Assembly (NCBI GenBank): GCA_964304625.1
Contig: OZ199838.1
Span: 10,602,001 to 10,666,000, forward strand
Direction: 5' to 3'
DNA length: 64,000 nucleotides
From: Kudoa neothunni
Lineage: Eukaryota; Cnidaria
Under the pieces are notes generated by a model. The model did not search any database and was not told the origin of the DNA. It saw nothing but the letters and a program-made list of their open reading frames with translations. Below, one piece after another: positions 40,620-51,781 of the stretch (position 1 is its first letter; every line of letters starts with the position of its first letter). The position numbers and the translations under genes were made by a program.

Positions 40620-42867
40620 CAGTCAAACAAGGCTCGTACGTAACAGGGGTCATAAGTAATCGACACTTATTACACTAAACTAAATTTTAATTTCGTCATT
40701 CTCAGTTATAATAAAGTAAATATATCTAGCTATAAAATTAACGATAATTAAAAATTTTCATTGGCTCGAAAAAAAATAAATAAAAAACATGGCTCATACG
40801 TAATCGCGGTAAAAATGAAACCGAATAAAACGCGGAATTACAAGACTTTCTGAAAAGTATGAGATCATTCAATGTTACGATTTAATACGCGAGTTAAAAA
40901 AACTCAAAAAATGACGATGAATAAATTCGGAATTTCAATAATGTCTACACTGGATGGAATATTGATGAGGAGGGAGGAAATTCAAAATTCGGGTGATTAG
41001 GACCTTTAAAAAGTTGTCGAAAAACCTTGAAGAAAGAACTAAATGTTGACATTGATAAAAAAATCTACAAATGGATTTTAGAAACGAGGGAGAAAAGTGG
41101 GATTATTAACTTCGATAATATCATCACAATGGCAAGAAGACTCGCTTCAAAGATAAATGATAAGAATGTCGATCATCGTAACTGTGGATGATTCCAAGGT
41201 TTTAAAGATCGATTTAATTTAAAATACATAAGTTTTCACGGCGAGGCTGGAAGTATTCCTATCGAAACAGTGAATGCATGGAAACAAAAGCTACAAAACG
41301 TTCTCAAAAACTGGTCGCCTAAGGATGTTTTCAACGTAGATGAGACAGGTCTATTTTTTCAGTAATATAACGGTATATAATTTTTGCTACTTATTTTATT
41401 GATTTTGTTTCTAGGCAAAGATTATATAACTGGGCCTGAAAGTGACGTCAGAGGAACGAAACAACCTAAAAATCGTTTAACAATTCTTTTTAGTTGTTCC
41501 ATGACTGGCGAAAAACTTCCACCATTTTCTATAGGAAAATATGCTAAGCCAAGATCCTTTAAAGGGTTATCTTCAATCCCCGTAGAGTATGGGACGAACC
41601 AAAAGGCTTGGAAGACTTCAATTGTGTTCATTAAGTATATGAATAACTTGGATAATTCGATGGAACAGAAAAAAAGAAAAATTATTATTTTTTTGGATAA
41701 TTGTCCGTCCCATCCAATCCTCACACTAAAAAATATAGAATTCTGTTACTTTCCTAGAGGCACGACAAGTAAACTCCAACCTCTGGATCAGGGTATTATC
41801 CAAAATTTTAAGAATTATTACAAAAAATTCATGTCTGAAAGGATATTAAATCAATTGGAAACAAACATTACTAACATTAGGAATGTAGATGTGCTTGAAG
41901 CATTTCACATGATTTCGGATTCTTAGAAAGAGGTTAATGAAGGAACGATAATTAATTGTTTCATAAAATCTTATTTTGAACGTAAAGAGAGTATAGATAA
42001 TCCCATAAATTATATTGAAGAAATTATTGACCCCGAAATTCTTAATGATATAGAATTAGAAAAAACAATTATTTGCAAATCCACTGTAAGATATTTTTTA
42101 ACCTACGTTTAAAAAAATTATCAAGGATGTGACAAGTAGTGAAATCGTTGACAAGTCTCCATCTGATGAAGATGAGCTGAAGATTGTAGATCCACCTATA
42201 TCAATTGGCCATTCTCTCGAGTATTACGAAAACCTATTTAGATTTTTAAAACAAAGAAATGCCACCAAGATGAAACGTATGTTTGATGTCGGAAAGGAGG
42301 TTCATCGTATAATAAACAAATCCAGAGAGACAACGTAAATTACGGACTTTTTTAAAGTATTTGTATATTAGATAACAAAATTTTTTTCATGAGATACTTA
42401 GAATCAAACAAATGAGAAATGATAAAAAGCTATGTTTATTGTATAAGTATACTTATCGTCATTTAACTATATTTTTCGCAATTTGAAGATTATTAATTTC
42501 CTACTGTATTTATTCGAAATTAGGACCTACTTTAAAAAAAGACTCAGTAGCTAATTTTAACTCAAAATTAATCCAAATTCGAGTATTATTTTGAAAGAAA
42601 GGGGAGATGCTAAATGAATACTTTAAAAATTTTAGGGATCACAAATAGAATATCAATTTTCTCTATTTAGTTCACTTGAAAAATATTTAATTGATTTAAA
42701 AATAAATACTCAAGCGTCCAACTATTTAATTTCATTTAATTATACAAAATAAAAAATTTCAAAAATCGTCAATGTGCTTGCGCGTGAAGGGCTCGTACAC
42801 GTAGTGCAGCGATTCTATATAATGAGACTCTGTTCCCCGACTCATTACGTTCGAACCTTGTTAGACT
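40620..42867 (+). mobile_element. pogo/Tigger DNA transposon, 2.25 kb
   Basis: Left end TA then CAGTCAAACAAGGCTCGTAC (40620). The right end, reversed, reads AGTCTAACAAGGTTCGAACG (ends about 42867), followed by TA. It encodes a Tigger-type DDE transposase on the plus strand. The outer boundary of the large inverted repeat (about 42403) lies inside this element, between transposase and right end, so the last 460 bases are also present, inverted, at 52970-53436. Confidence 0.8.
40835..42338 (+). pseudogene. Tigger-like (DDE_1) transposase, broken
   Basis: This is a pogo/Tigger transposase related to TIGD proteins. The N-terminal DNA-binding half (about 40835-41340) is readable only in pieces, such as SEKYEIIQCYDLI and FKDRFNLKYISFHGEAGS, across several frame breaks. 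The catalytic half is good: NVDETGLFF at about 41335 with the first Asp; then an open run 41384-41926 with a TKQPKNRLTILFSCSMTGEK block, FLDNCPSHP with the second Asp (41696), and LQPLDQGIIQNFK with the third Asp (41786), 29 residues after the second. After a TAG at 41924 coding resemblance continues in frames to 42338. Several stops and frameshifts make it inactive. A host-domesticated TIGD gene is unlikely given the breaks and the intact TIRs. Confidence 0.85.
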
Positions 42868-42988
42868 TAAACTAACGTTAGTGTATCGAAAGCTTTACAA
42901 TAACCTCGGGATACATAGGGTTCAAAATCGATAGTTGATTACAAGGAATTAGATAGCTGATAAATAAAATCTTTTGAATCATTACAAA

Positions 42989-43207
42989 TCAAAGATTTCT
43001 ACTATAAGACCTTAAATTTAATAACAAGGATAATAACTGGTCAAAAGTCACGACTGTCTGCTCTTTTTCATAGGATGTATTATTTTCTATAAATTGAGTG
43101 CAAAGCTTTACTTTGACTTTAGAAAGGGGTGTGGCACATCGTTGTTGCGGTTGCAAGGTTGAGCGAAATTGATTTGGGTAGTGCAGCGCTTGTTTTAAAA
43201 TTGTCAA
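42989..43207 (-). other. Coding-like stretch in the left arm, unidentified
   Basis: An open minus-strand stretch of 72 codons with a stop at 42989. Its C-terminal part PLSKVKVKLCTQFIENNTSY is preserved in the mirror copy (52625-52846), while the upstream part is frame-shifted there by homopolymer differences (AAAA/AAAAA and CCC/CCCC). A plausible acceptor (TTTCTTAG) lies upstream. I cannot assign a family. It may be a terminal exon or chance. Confidence 0.25.
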
Positions 43208-43526
43208 CGGATAGTCTAAGAAACATTAAGTAAAATGATTTAATCTCTTAATTTACTGGTTGAGGGTTTATTATGATTATTGAGTATTTATTACGCATTA
43301 AAAATTAACTCGGATATCAAGGATCAGTAATGGCGTGTGAGTAACAACTTGAGATTTGTAATTGGGTCACCGCATTGGAATTATAGCAGTTATTATATCT
43401 AATTATAGTTAAAACAAGTTTATATTCTAAATGGTTTTTAATAAGGCCTTGAAATATTAATTTTGATGTAATTTAACGCGGTGAAAAAATAAAACAATAA
43501 TTGATTAAGTAATAATCGCAATCACT

Positions 43527-43978
43527 TCACTTCCCCAACATCATCAATAAATCAGCACCTAATGTCGAAGAATAATGAACCTGCAATAAAAAAATAAGTT
43601 CACTTTTAATATCCAAATACGATAACTTCATGCAAATTAAGCTTAATATATAATCATATTGCTACTAATTATAAACTACAACAATTTTTGGTCATCCAAA
43701 TATAAGTTCTTCCAATAATAACAAAAATTAATCAAATTTGTTAACCTTGAGAAATGATTAAAAAGATTAAAGTAATCTAGTTTAAAAACCCGGAATTATT
43801 GCTAATATAACTAATCTGATTGAGTAAGCTTGGGAAAGAAAGTAATGCTAACAAAACTTCACGACGGTAACGTTGCTAGGCATAGACAATTGTAATAACA
43901 ACCTTTAGTATGGATGTTAGGATGTGTGCTATTTGCAGTCTCCATAATGACGGGTGTTGTGGAAGAATTATCGGGCAT
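43527..43978 (-). CDS. Possible small minus-strand gene in the left arm, unidentified
   Basis: An ATG at 43976-43978 opens MPDNSSTTPVIMETANSTHP on the minus strand. A separate stretch, 43580-43527, follows a strong acceptor (TTTTTTTATTGCAG) and reads VHYSSTLGADLLMMLGK then stop. Together they look like first and last exons of a short gene, divergent from the plus-strand gene starting at 44046. The mirror copy shows the same blocks with one-base homopolymer differences. I do not recognise the protein, and the middle is unresolved. Confidence 0.3.
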
Positions 43979-44045
43979 GTAACATAATAATATAACTTCC
44001 CAACAGTTACCTGTATACATTTACCAAATATTCAGCCCAGAAAAG

Positions 44046-44749
44046 ATGACTCCAGAGGCCTATACAGCCAAACTAAAAGATCTTCATCGCTCAAGCTTTT
44101 TAAAGCTATTAACATATATTTGTGTTAAAAGACAAATAAAGGCAAATAATTATCTCATTTCGAGTAACAATTGTTAACCCGTATCGGTAGTGTTCCTCAA
44201 GTGTTGACCAAATAATGAAACTCTTCGATCGGCAATTAGCTAGAAAATTAACTCCACAATCCGTTTGCAATTACGAAATTCGTTGTAGAGACAACGAGGG
44301 TAAATAATCATTGGGTAATTTTAGTTATTTGAACCCATTATAATAATAGTGATTGGTACGAATGGTGCTTATCCTCAATGCCTAAATTGTCTGGTACACT
44401 TATTCCATTAAGAGTTTAGCTTGGTTAATGGCCAATTGAATAGTTGTATACACCATGTGCTGCACGTATGGGGAACAAGCAAATGATCGAGGCTATAGCC
44501 GATTACTATTGTCACCATTCGGAAGGACAGATAGAAAGAGAATACGTACAATGTCCATTTTATGTGCGAAAATTTATTTTAAACGATTAGTGCCGTTTCT
44601 CAATTATATCTATGTTCCAATATCAGCATTCCCTTATGGAGAAATTTGGCCCCTATGATATATGTTATCGCATGAATTTCTGCCCAGAAGTCATACGTGG
44701 CATTGATGACGAGATGTGGATGACTGGTAAAGAAATCGACATGCTTTAA
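44046..44749 (+). CDS. Unidentified multi-exon gene in the left arm
   Basis: Coding-like blocks on the plus strand: ATG at 44046 (MTPEAYTAKLKDLHRSSFLK, then LLTYICVKRQIKA), about 44195-44300 (DQIMKLFDRQLARKLTPQSV, then CNYEIRCRDNEG before GTAAAT), about 44340-44420 (NNSDWYEWCLSSMPKLSGTL), about 44445-44590 (PCAARMGNKQMIEAIADYYC, then HHSEGQIEREYVQCPFYVRK), and about 44630-44749 (SLMEKFGPYDICYRMNFCPE, then VIRGIDDEMWMTGKEIDML and stop). The composition and repeated acceptor/donor-like joints suggest a real spliced gene ending convergently with MND1, 340 bases away. I could not identify the family. An identical-looking copy lies inverted at 51077-51781. Confidence 0.45.
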
Positions 44750-45088
44750 CTACAAAATTATTCTTACACAACTGAATTTCACATAATAAATCGGTGAACT
44801 GCTACATTACACCGTGTCTTTTTGCTGCGGAATCTGCAGAATGGCTGAGCTAACTTTATGCATACAAAGATTCATTTCAGTTTTTAAAATAATTATACTG
44901 TTGAGTTAAAATAACCAAATACATTACAGCTACTATACTTTTATATGTATTCACTCGATAAACATACATACAAATTATAACTCAAAAAATTCCATAAAAA
45001 TTGCAAAACTGAATAGATATTAAGTTAATAATGATTAGATTAGTGTTGGTGAAAAAAGTAGCTCGACAACAACGGTTATAATCAATAG

Positions 45089-45292
45089 TCATGCCAAATA
45101 GTCAAACTCCTCAGGAATGCCAAAATATTTGTAGACTTCCTTCTCTTCTAATGACAGTCTATTTTTACAAAATCCAATAACACTAAAGATATTATCTGTC
45201 CAACGATTGGTCCCCTCGGTGATGGTGGTGATTTTCTCCTTCAGGTTTTCTATGTATTCACTAGAACAGGGATTTTCAATCATTTTTAACAA
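45089..45292 (-). CDS. MND1: MND1 (meiotic nuclear division 1) C-terminal exon, left arm
   Basis: MND1 pairs with HOP2 to help DMC1/RAD51 in meiotic strand exchange. This exon, entered by a CAG acceptor just upstream on the minus strand, encodes LLKMIENPCSSEYIENLKEK and then TNRWTDNIFSVIGFCKNRLS...KYFGIPEEFDYLA, stop at 45089. The motif NRWTDNIF and the ending FGIPE(E/D)FDY are the family's C-terminal signature. Only about 68 residues are present; a full MND1 is about 205. I could not find the winged-helix N-terminus (around the family's GTS.YFW.FPSK) or the main coiled coil between here and the inverted-repeat centre. The intervening sequence is occupied by a decayed hAT transposase. Confidence 0.8.
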   Translation of the reverse strand: MLKMIENPCSSEYIENLKEKITTITEGTNRWTDNIFSVIGFCKNRLSLEEKEVYKYFGIPEEFDYLA

Positions 45293-45559
45293 CTGGACAC
45301 ATTCTTACGCGTGCATAACTTTGCAGGTTGGATGAAAAATTGAAAAAGAAAACTTGTTGAGGCATAATAATTATATTTTGCAATAAGATACCACGGTGAC
45401 CCTTCTAGTATTAAACTCATTTATTTTGCGCCATAAGATTTACGAAACTGGTCAAAATCAGACATTAAACGTCCCATTGTGATTGTAGTCGTGTTGTCTC
45501 GACAATTCCAATGGAGTCTATATGCTGAAAAGTCAGTTGCGTTCTACCAAAAGATTAAA

Positions 45560-46900
45560 CATATTTTATGTTTGCACAAATAGGTGGTAGATAACATTAA
45601 AATATATTTACATGCGACCAAAAGATTTGGAAATTTTTCTAATTGCAGAAATTTATCAAATTTCTTTCTTTACATTTATCTTTGGAAATTTCGCTGTATT
45701 GATGATCAATCACTATCATTTTCAATTCCATGGGTAACTCTTTAATAATGCTATTGAATGAATTTTAAAAAATCCAAATGATAGAAGAACACTCATCAAA
45801 GTATGAAAAACACTCCATATATTGGCCAATCAACGTGGAAACTGCTTCCTCATCAAGATAGGATGGGATCTGCGTTGAGCTCTTTTCAGCGTATTTATCA
45901 CACCGCGAAATGTGTGTGAAGCAACGTTTGTTCATTTGATTCTGAAAAATCTACATGATTTCTACAAAAGTGTTTGTTTATAGATTATACAAAATAATGC
46001 CAATGGTTTCAAGCCGCCGGCATTTTCAACTGCTTTAAAAAGTTGACCGACCAAGCCTTTTGTTTCTTCATCCGTATTTCTACCACCATCGGTTGTTATG
46101 CATAAGACTTTTCCAACCTAGGTTGTAGCGATGTATTAATTTCACCATTTCTTTAAAAATTTTTAGCTCTTTTGTTGCTCCATGCATACTGTGTATATAT
46201 AGTAATTCTTCGGTATTTCCATGTTGATATCGATTCTTCTGATGAAAAACTACAGTTGAAAAAAATTAAAAATACTTGTGGATTTGTCCAGCGCGATGGA
46301 GAAGCAGATGAATTTCTTTGCTTTCTCTTTTTATTGGGATAATATATTGTTATAACCAATACTATCTATTCTAGGACAAATAATGTTGGCACAGAGACTA
46401 ATTTCAGCAAATAAGTTAACGTTTAAGGGCATATTTTCCCCACCACATCTTTCGGGGCTTTCTCAAAAATATGCCATATGGGAGCTAGTTATTGTCACAG
46501 TTTCACTTTATTTTCAAATTCGATTAAAGAACAATTATTTTAACAATAATCATCTTTTAATTTTCAAACTCCACATTTTCAATGTATTTAGAATACTCCC
46601 TGGAACGCTTCGTTTTATAATGCTCGCGAATATTGAACACATTGAGAACTGCAATGATACTATTGCATAGAAGACAAAATACTCTTTTTTCCAGATCATG
46701 TAACATAGTAGTCCTCATTACATTTTTTATTAATAACTCTGAATTCATGGTCAACTTTCCTTTGGATTTCAGGATGCGACGTTTCTCATCTAGTTCTAAA
46801 ATTTGACAATACCGTATCACTAAAACCTTCAATTGGACACCATTGACAAAAACCTTTAATACTGCTAGGCATGTTTCAGTAACGACGAAGTTAAGATCAA
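45560..46900 (-). pseudogene. hAT-type transposase relic (GTF2I-repeat/ZBED-like group), left arm
   Basis: Minus-strand remains of a hAT transposase of the group behind the GTF2IRD2/SCAND3-like host proteins. Near 46650 there is a BED-like half finger (CLLCNSIIAVLNVFNIREHY). Near 46050 there is TTDGGRNTDEETKGLVGQLF then KAVENAGGLKPLALFCY, the block with the family's conserved Asp. Near 45720 there is SIIKELPMELKMIVID, the pre-dimerisation block. Several stops and frameshifts separate these. It lies upstream of the MND1 exon, possibly inside an MND1 intron. Confidence 0.65.
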
Positions 46901-47164
46901 AAGAGATATTTTAAAGGATTCGCTGTAGATTCTACGGTAAAGAATTATTAAGTAGGGATCCTTTGTTTACAGATTAGCACCCGCGAACAACCTTATCATT
47001 AGTTGGTGGGGTTTAAGGGTCTTTCTCTGCGCTGTATCAATAAAATTATAATAATGGTAACACAAAGCTATTTTCAAATATTACTTTAAATAATATTATT
47101 ATAATTACAGGAATGAAGTGTGGCCTCAAAACTCAATTATTCACATCGTTCGTTCGTTTGTATA

Positions 47165-48655
47165 TAGGGTTTCCCGATCAATGTGAGATTCGTTGCAATC
47201 AATGTGATATTCATTATGGTAAGTTTGATTATTGAAATATCTAGTCTCAAATTATGGAAAAAACCCTAAATTCTGCGCAGATAAACATTTCCAATATATC
47301 GACATAATAAATCTGACAATAGCAGCAAATAAGTTTTTTATTGAAAATTATTTCTTTGTTTTCTGCTTTTGTAAATACTTTAACATCTTCCTATAGAAGC
47401 CATCACAATACGAGCTATCGATCTCATTAAATTTAGATGATATTAATTCTTATAATTCTCTTTTCATTTTTTGCTTCTGCTCTTATAACCAAATTTTTCC
47501 ACACAGAAAAAATATTCTCGATAGGATTTAGGAACGGAGAATACGGTGGCAGGAAAAACAATTTAAGTGGGAATGAGTCAATTGTGTCGTTGAGTCTGCT
47601 GTAATGATGGATACGTGCATTATCAAGAATAAAAATTGGATTGTTTATATCCTTGGATAAGCAGACATTCTTTATTTTCAATTAGACATTTTCTAAAATC
47701 TTCTCCATTCACTGCCTTATCGTATATTTTGTGATATATCATGCCATATTTATTCATAGCAGACACAACCGAAATATTTCTACTCCGGGCAGCTGAAACA
47801 GAAAGATAAGGCGAAAACCCTCTTTTGCCGAACGACCTCCCCTTTGGTCTCTGTCACCACCGAAAACCCAACCTCGTCCATAAATATGAAGTTTTTATCC
47901 TCTTTCTCCAGCTCATGTTCCCTAAAATCTTTCGCATTTTTGAACCTCGTTTCAATCGTGGATTCACAATTTCATTCTTTCGGGAATCGGGACGGCGGAT
48001 TTTATTGTGTAATGGAAGTTTCGAATAATTCTATCAACTGTACTTATGCTGACTGAGAGTCCAAACTTCTCCCTGACTATTCTGGTGATATCGCTCAGTC
48101 TCAGCAAACAATTACGGTCAATCCAAGTTAAAATGTCTAATTTTTGATCGTAAGATAACTTCAATTTTCTGTCACCTCCACGTTTCTGAACGTTTTACGA
48201 CACCAATCCTGTTGTAATTGTCAATGATTCTCTAAACGGATTTGTAGTTAAGTGAAAGATTTTCAGAAATCTGTTTCGCCGATATTCCTTCCAATGATTT
48301 GTTTATGATTTTTATCCTATCATCATCGCTAATGCCTACTTTATTTTTATTAGGTTGACTATTTCCCAGAATTAAATTCCATTCTAAAAATATTAATATA
48401 TGCAATATTTACTAGAGCATTTTAATAATACACAATTGATATAAATTTATTTTAATTTAATTAAAAGGAAATACTTAGTGACTTCGTCACTCGATAAAGT
48501 GTTTCTCGTAATCTCACGTGATTACAACAAATATAGCTATTAGGCAACTAAAATTACACCTCATTACGGTTATCATCTTAATTGGAAAAGCCTTGTGTTA
48601 AGACGAGAAAGTCTCAGACTAGCGGAAAAAATCTCACATTGATCGGGAAACCCTA
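47165..48655 (-). mobile_element. Tc1/mariner (IS630) transposon at the axis of the inverted repeat
   Basis: About 1.49 kb with perfect 26-base inverted ends beginning TAGGGTTTCCCGATCAATGT. TA flanks are at 47163-47164 and 48656-48657, themselves within mirrored GTATA/TATAC. The transposase is on the minus strand. The ends share TAGGGTTTC with the mariner at 25100, but the interior is a different subfamily. Its two terminal repeats are the inner ends of the 4.8-kb arms, so it sits exactly at the centre of the palindrome. Confidence 0.85.
47433..48345 (-). pseudogene. IS630/Tc1-type transposase in the central mariner, frameshifted
   Basis: Read on the minus strand: a first helix-turn-helix near 48345-48220 (VGISDDDRIKIINKSLEGIS, then AKQISENLSLNYKSV); a second DNA-binding block at 48164-47964 (KLSYDQKLDILTWIDRNCLL, then ITRIVREKFGLSVSISTVD); and after a frame change an open stretch 47681-47433 with FILDNARIHHYSRL (second Asp) and LPPYSPFLNPIENIFSVWKN, the Glu 35 residues downstream, i.e. 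DD34E spacing. An in-frame stop follows about 14 codons later. At least two frameshifts break it, but the catalytic residues present are intact, unlike the copy at 25470. Confidence 0.8.
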
Positions 48656-48944
48656 TATACAAACGAACGAACGATGTGAATAATTGAGTTTTGAGGCCAC
48701 ACTTCATTCCTGTAATTATAATAATATTATTTAAAGTAATATTTGAAAATAGCTTTGTGTTACCATTATTATAAATTTTATTGATACAGCGCAGAGAAAG
48801 ACCCTTAAACCCCACCAACTAATGATAAGGTTGTTCGCGGGTGCTAATCTGTAAACAAAGGATCCCTACTTAATAATTCTTTACCGTAGAATCTACAGCG
48901 AATCCTTTAAAAATATCTCTTTTGATCTTAACTTCGTCGTTACT

Positions 48945-50270
48945 GATACATGCCTAGCAGTATTAAAGGTTTTTGTCAATGGTGTCCAATTGAAGGTTTT
49001 AGTGATACGGTATTGTCAAATTTTAGAACTAGATGAGAAACGTCGCATCCTGAAATCCAAAGGAAAGTTGACCATGAATTCAGAGTTATTAATAAAAAAT
49101 GTAATGAGGACTACTATGTTACATGATCTGGAAAAAAGAGAGTATTTTGTCTTCTATGCAATAGTATCATTGCAGTTCTCAATGTGTTCAATATTCGCGA
49201 GCATTATAAAACGAAGCGTTCCAGGGAGTATTCTAAATACATTGAAAATGTGGAGTTTGAAAATTAAAAGATGATTATTGTTAAAATAATTGTTCTTTAA
49301 TCGAATTTGAAAATAAAGTGAAACTGTGACAATAACTAGCTCCCATATGGCATATTTTTGAGAAAGCCCCGAAAGATGTGGTGGGGAAAATAATGCCCTT
49401 AAACGTTAACTTATTTGCTGAAATTAGTCTCTGTGCCAACATTATTTGTCCTAGAATAGATAGTATTGGTTATAACAATATATTATCCCCAACTAAAAAG
49501 AGAAAGCAAAGAAATTCATCTGCTTCTCCATCGCGCTGGACAAATCCACAAGTATTTTTAATTTTTTTCAACTGTAGTTTTTCATCAGAAGAATCGATAT
49601 CAACATGGAAATACCGAAGAATTACTATATATACACAGTATGCATGGAGCAACAAAAGAGCTAAAAATTTTTAAAGAAATGGTGAAATTAATACATCGCT
49701 ACAACCTAGGTTGGAAAAGTCTTATGCATAACAACCGATGGTGGTAGAATACGGATGAAGAAACAAAAGGCTTGGTCGGTCAACTTTTTAAAGCAGTTGA
49801 AAATGCCGGCGGCTTGAAACCATTGGCATTATTTTGTTATAATCTATAAACAAACACTTTTGTAGAAATCATGTAGATTTTTCAGAATCAAATGAACAAA
49901 CGTTGCTTCACACACATTTCGCGGTGTGATAAATACGCTGAAAAGAGCTCAACGCAGATCCCATCCTATCTTGATGAGGAAGCAGTTTTCCACGTTGATT
50001 GGCCAATATATGGAGTGTTTTTCATACTTTGATGAGTGTTCTTCTATCATTTGGATTTTTTAAAATTCATTCAATAGCATTATTAAAGAGTTACCCATGG
50101 AATTGAAAATGATAGTGATTGATCATCAATACAGCGAAATTTCCAAAGATAAATGTAAAGAAAGAAATTTGATAAATTTCTGCAATTAGAAAAATTTCCA
50201 AATCTTTGGTCGCATGTAAATATATTTTAATGTTATCTACCACTATTTGTGCAAACATAAAATATGTTTA
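48945..50270 (+). pseudogene. hAT-type transposase relic, right arm
   Basis: Mirror of 45560-46900 with the same blocks. An open stretch at 48990-49274 begins like the left copy (MKVLVIRYCQILELDEKRRI) but diverges after DLEKR because of a one-base length difference, so the half finger is frame-shifted here while intact in the left arm. It is decayed in both. Confidence 0.6.
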
Positions 50271-50532
50271 ATCTTTTGGTAGAACGCACTGACTATTCAG
50301 CATATAGACTCCATTGGAATTGTCGAGACAACACGACTACAATCACAATGGGACGTTTAATGTCTGATTTTGACCAGTTTCGTAAATCTTATGGCGCAAA
50401 ATAAATGAGTTTAATACTAGAAGGGTCACCGTGGTATCTTATTGCAAAATATAATTATTATGCCTCAACAAGTTTTCTTTTTCAATTTTTCATCCAACCT
50501 GCAAAGTTATGCACGCGTAAGAATGTGTCCAG

Positions 50533-50736
50533 TTGTTAAAAATGATTGAAAATCCCTGTTCTAGTGAATACATAGAAAACCTGAAGGAGAAAATCACCAC
50601 CATCACCGAGGGGACCAATCGTTGGACAGATAATATCTTTAGTGTTATTGGATTTTGTAAAAATAGACTGTCATTAGAAGAGAAGGAAGTCTACAAATAT
50701 TTTGGCATTCCTGAGGAGTTTGACTATTTGGCATGA
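50533..50736 (+). CDS. MND1: MND1 C-terminal exon, right arm
   Basis: Identical in protein sequence to 45089-45292, in the opposite orientation, with the same CAG acceptor immediately upstream. The rest of the gene is again not found between this exon and the axis of the inverted repeat. Unless the palindrome is real, this is the same locus represented twice. Confidence 0.75.
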   Translation: MLKMIENPCSSEYIENLKEKITTITEGTNRWTDNIFSVIGFCKNRLSLEEKEVYKYFGIPEEFDYLA

Positions 50737-51076
50737 CTATTGATTATAACCGTTGTTGTCGAGCTACTTTTTTTCACCAACACTAATCTAATCATTATTA
50801 ACTTAATATCTATTCAGTTTTGCAATTTTTATGGAATTTTTTGAGTTATAATTTGTATGTATGTTTATCGAGTGAATACATATAAAAGTATAGTAGCTGT
50901 AATGTATTTGGTTATTTTAACTCAACAGTATAATTATTTTAAAAACTGAAATGAATCTTTGTATGCATAAAGTTAGCTCAGCCATTCTGCAGATTCCGCA
51001 GCAAAAAGACACGGTGTAATGTAGCAGTTCACCGATTTATTATGTGAAATTCAGTTGTGTAAGAATAATTTTGTAG

Positions 51077-51781
51077 TTAAAGCATGTCGATTTCTTTACC
51101 AGTCATCCACATCTCGTCATCAATGCCACGTATGACTTCTGGGCAGAAATTCATGCGATAACATATATCATAGGGGCCAAATTTCTCCATAAGGGAATGC
51201 TGATATTGGAACATAGATATAATTGAGAAAACGGCACTAATCGTTTAAAATAAATTTTCGCACATAAAATGGACATTGTACGTATTCTCTTTCTATCTGT
51301 CCTTCCGAATGGTGACAATAGTAATCGGCTATAGCCTCGATCATTTGCTTGTTCCCCATACGTGCAGCACATGGTGTATACAACTATTCAATTGGCCATT
51401 AACCAAGCTAAACTCTTAATGGAATAAGTGTACCAGACAATTTAGGCATTGAGGATAAGCACCATTCGTACCAATCACTATTATTATAATGGGTTCAAAT
51501 AACTAAAATTACCCAATGATTATTTACCCTCGTTGTCTCTACAACGAATTTCGTAATTGCAAACGGATTGTGGAGTTAATTTTCTAGCTAATTGCCGATC
51601 GAAGAGTTTCATTATTTGGTCAACACTTGAGGAACACTACCGATACGGGTTAACAATTGTTACTCGAAATGAGATAATTATTTGCCTTTATTTGTCTTTT
51701 AACACAAATATATGTTAATAGCTTTAAAAAGCTTGAGCGATGAAGATCTTTTAGTTTGGCTGTATAGGCCTCTGGAGTCAT
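51077..51781 (-). CDS. Unidentified multi-exon gene in the right arm
   Basis: Mirror of 44046-44749 with the same coding-like blocks, convergent with the right-arm MND1 exon. A homopolymer difference (TTTTCTC against TTTCTC) changes one frame. I do not recognise the family. Confidence 0.4.

Larger units (their letters stand above)
42403..47190 (+). repeat. Left arm of an 11-kb inverted repeat
   Basis: About 4.79 kb that recurs inverted at 48630-53436. Many long stretches are identical. The differences I read include homopolymer-length changes (for example TTAGGATG against TTAGGGATG near 43919 and ATTTTAAAGG against ATTTTTAAAGG near 46915) and a few substitutions. Contents: the right end of a Tigger element, pieces of an unidentified gene pair, the MND1 C-terminal exon, a decayed hAT transposase, and the left terminal repeat of the central mariner. 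The outer end is defined by the N gap on the other side, so it is a minimum. Confidence 0.93.

Noticed and set aside
41384-42338. A host-domesticated TIGD-type gene.
   Set aside because: Frameshifts and a stop interrupt the catalytic half and the element still has recognisable terminal repeats and TA flanks.
44455-44658. A 67-codon plus-strand frame in the left arm (and its mirror at 51151-51372) as a gene by itself.
   Set aside because: It overlaps better coding-like blocks of the unidentified gene in another frame, and its later part changes with a one-base homopolymer difference between arms.
50461-50530. A second MND1 exon just upstream of the C-terminal exon, because STSFLFQFFIQPAKLCTRKN loosely resembles the family's GTS.YFW.FPSKA...RK.
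   Set aside because: It would leave out the whole coiled coil and needs an intron far shorter than any other seen here. The resemblance is weak and probably chance.
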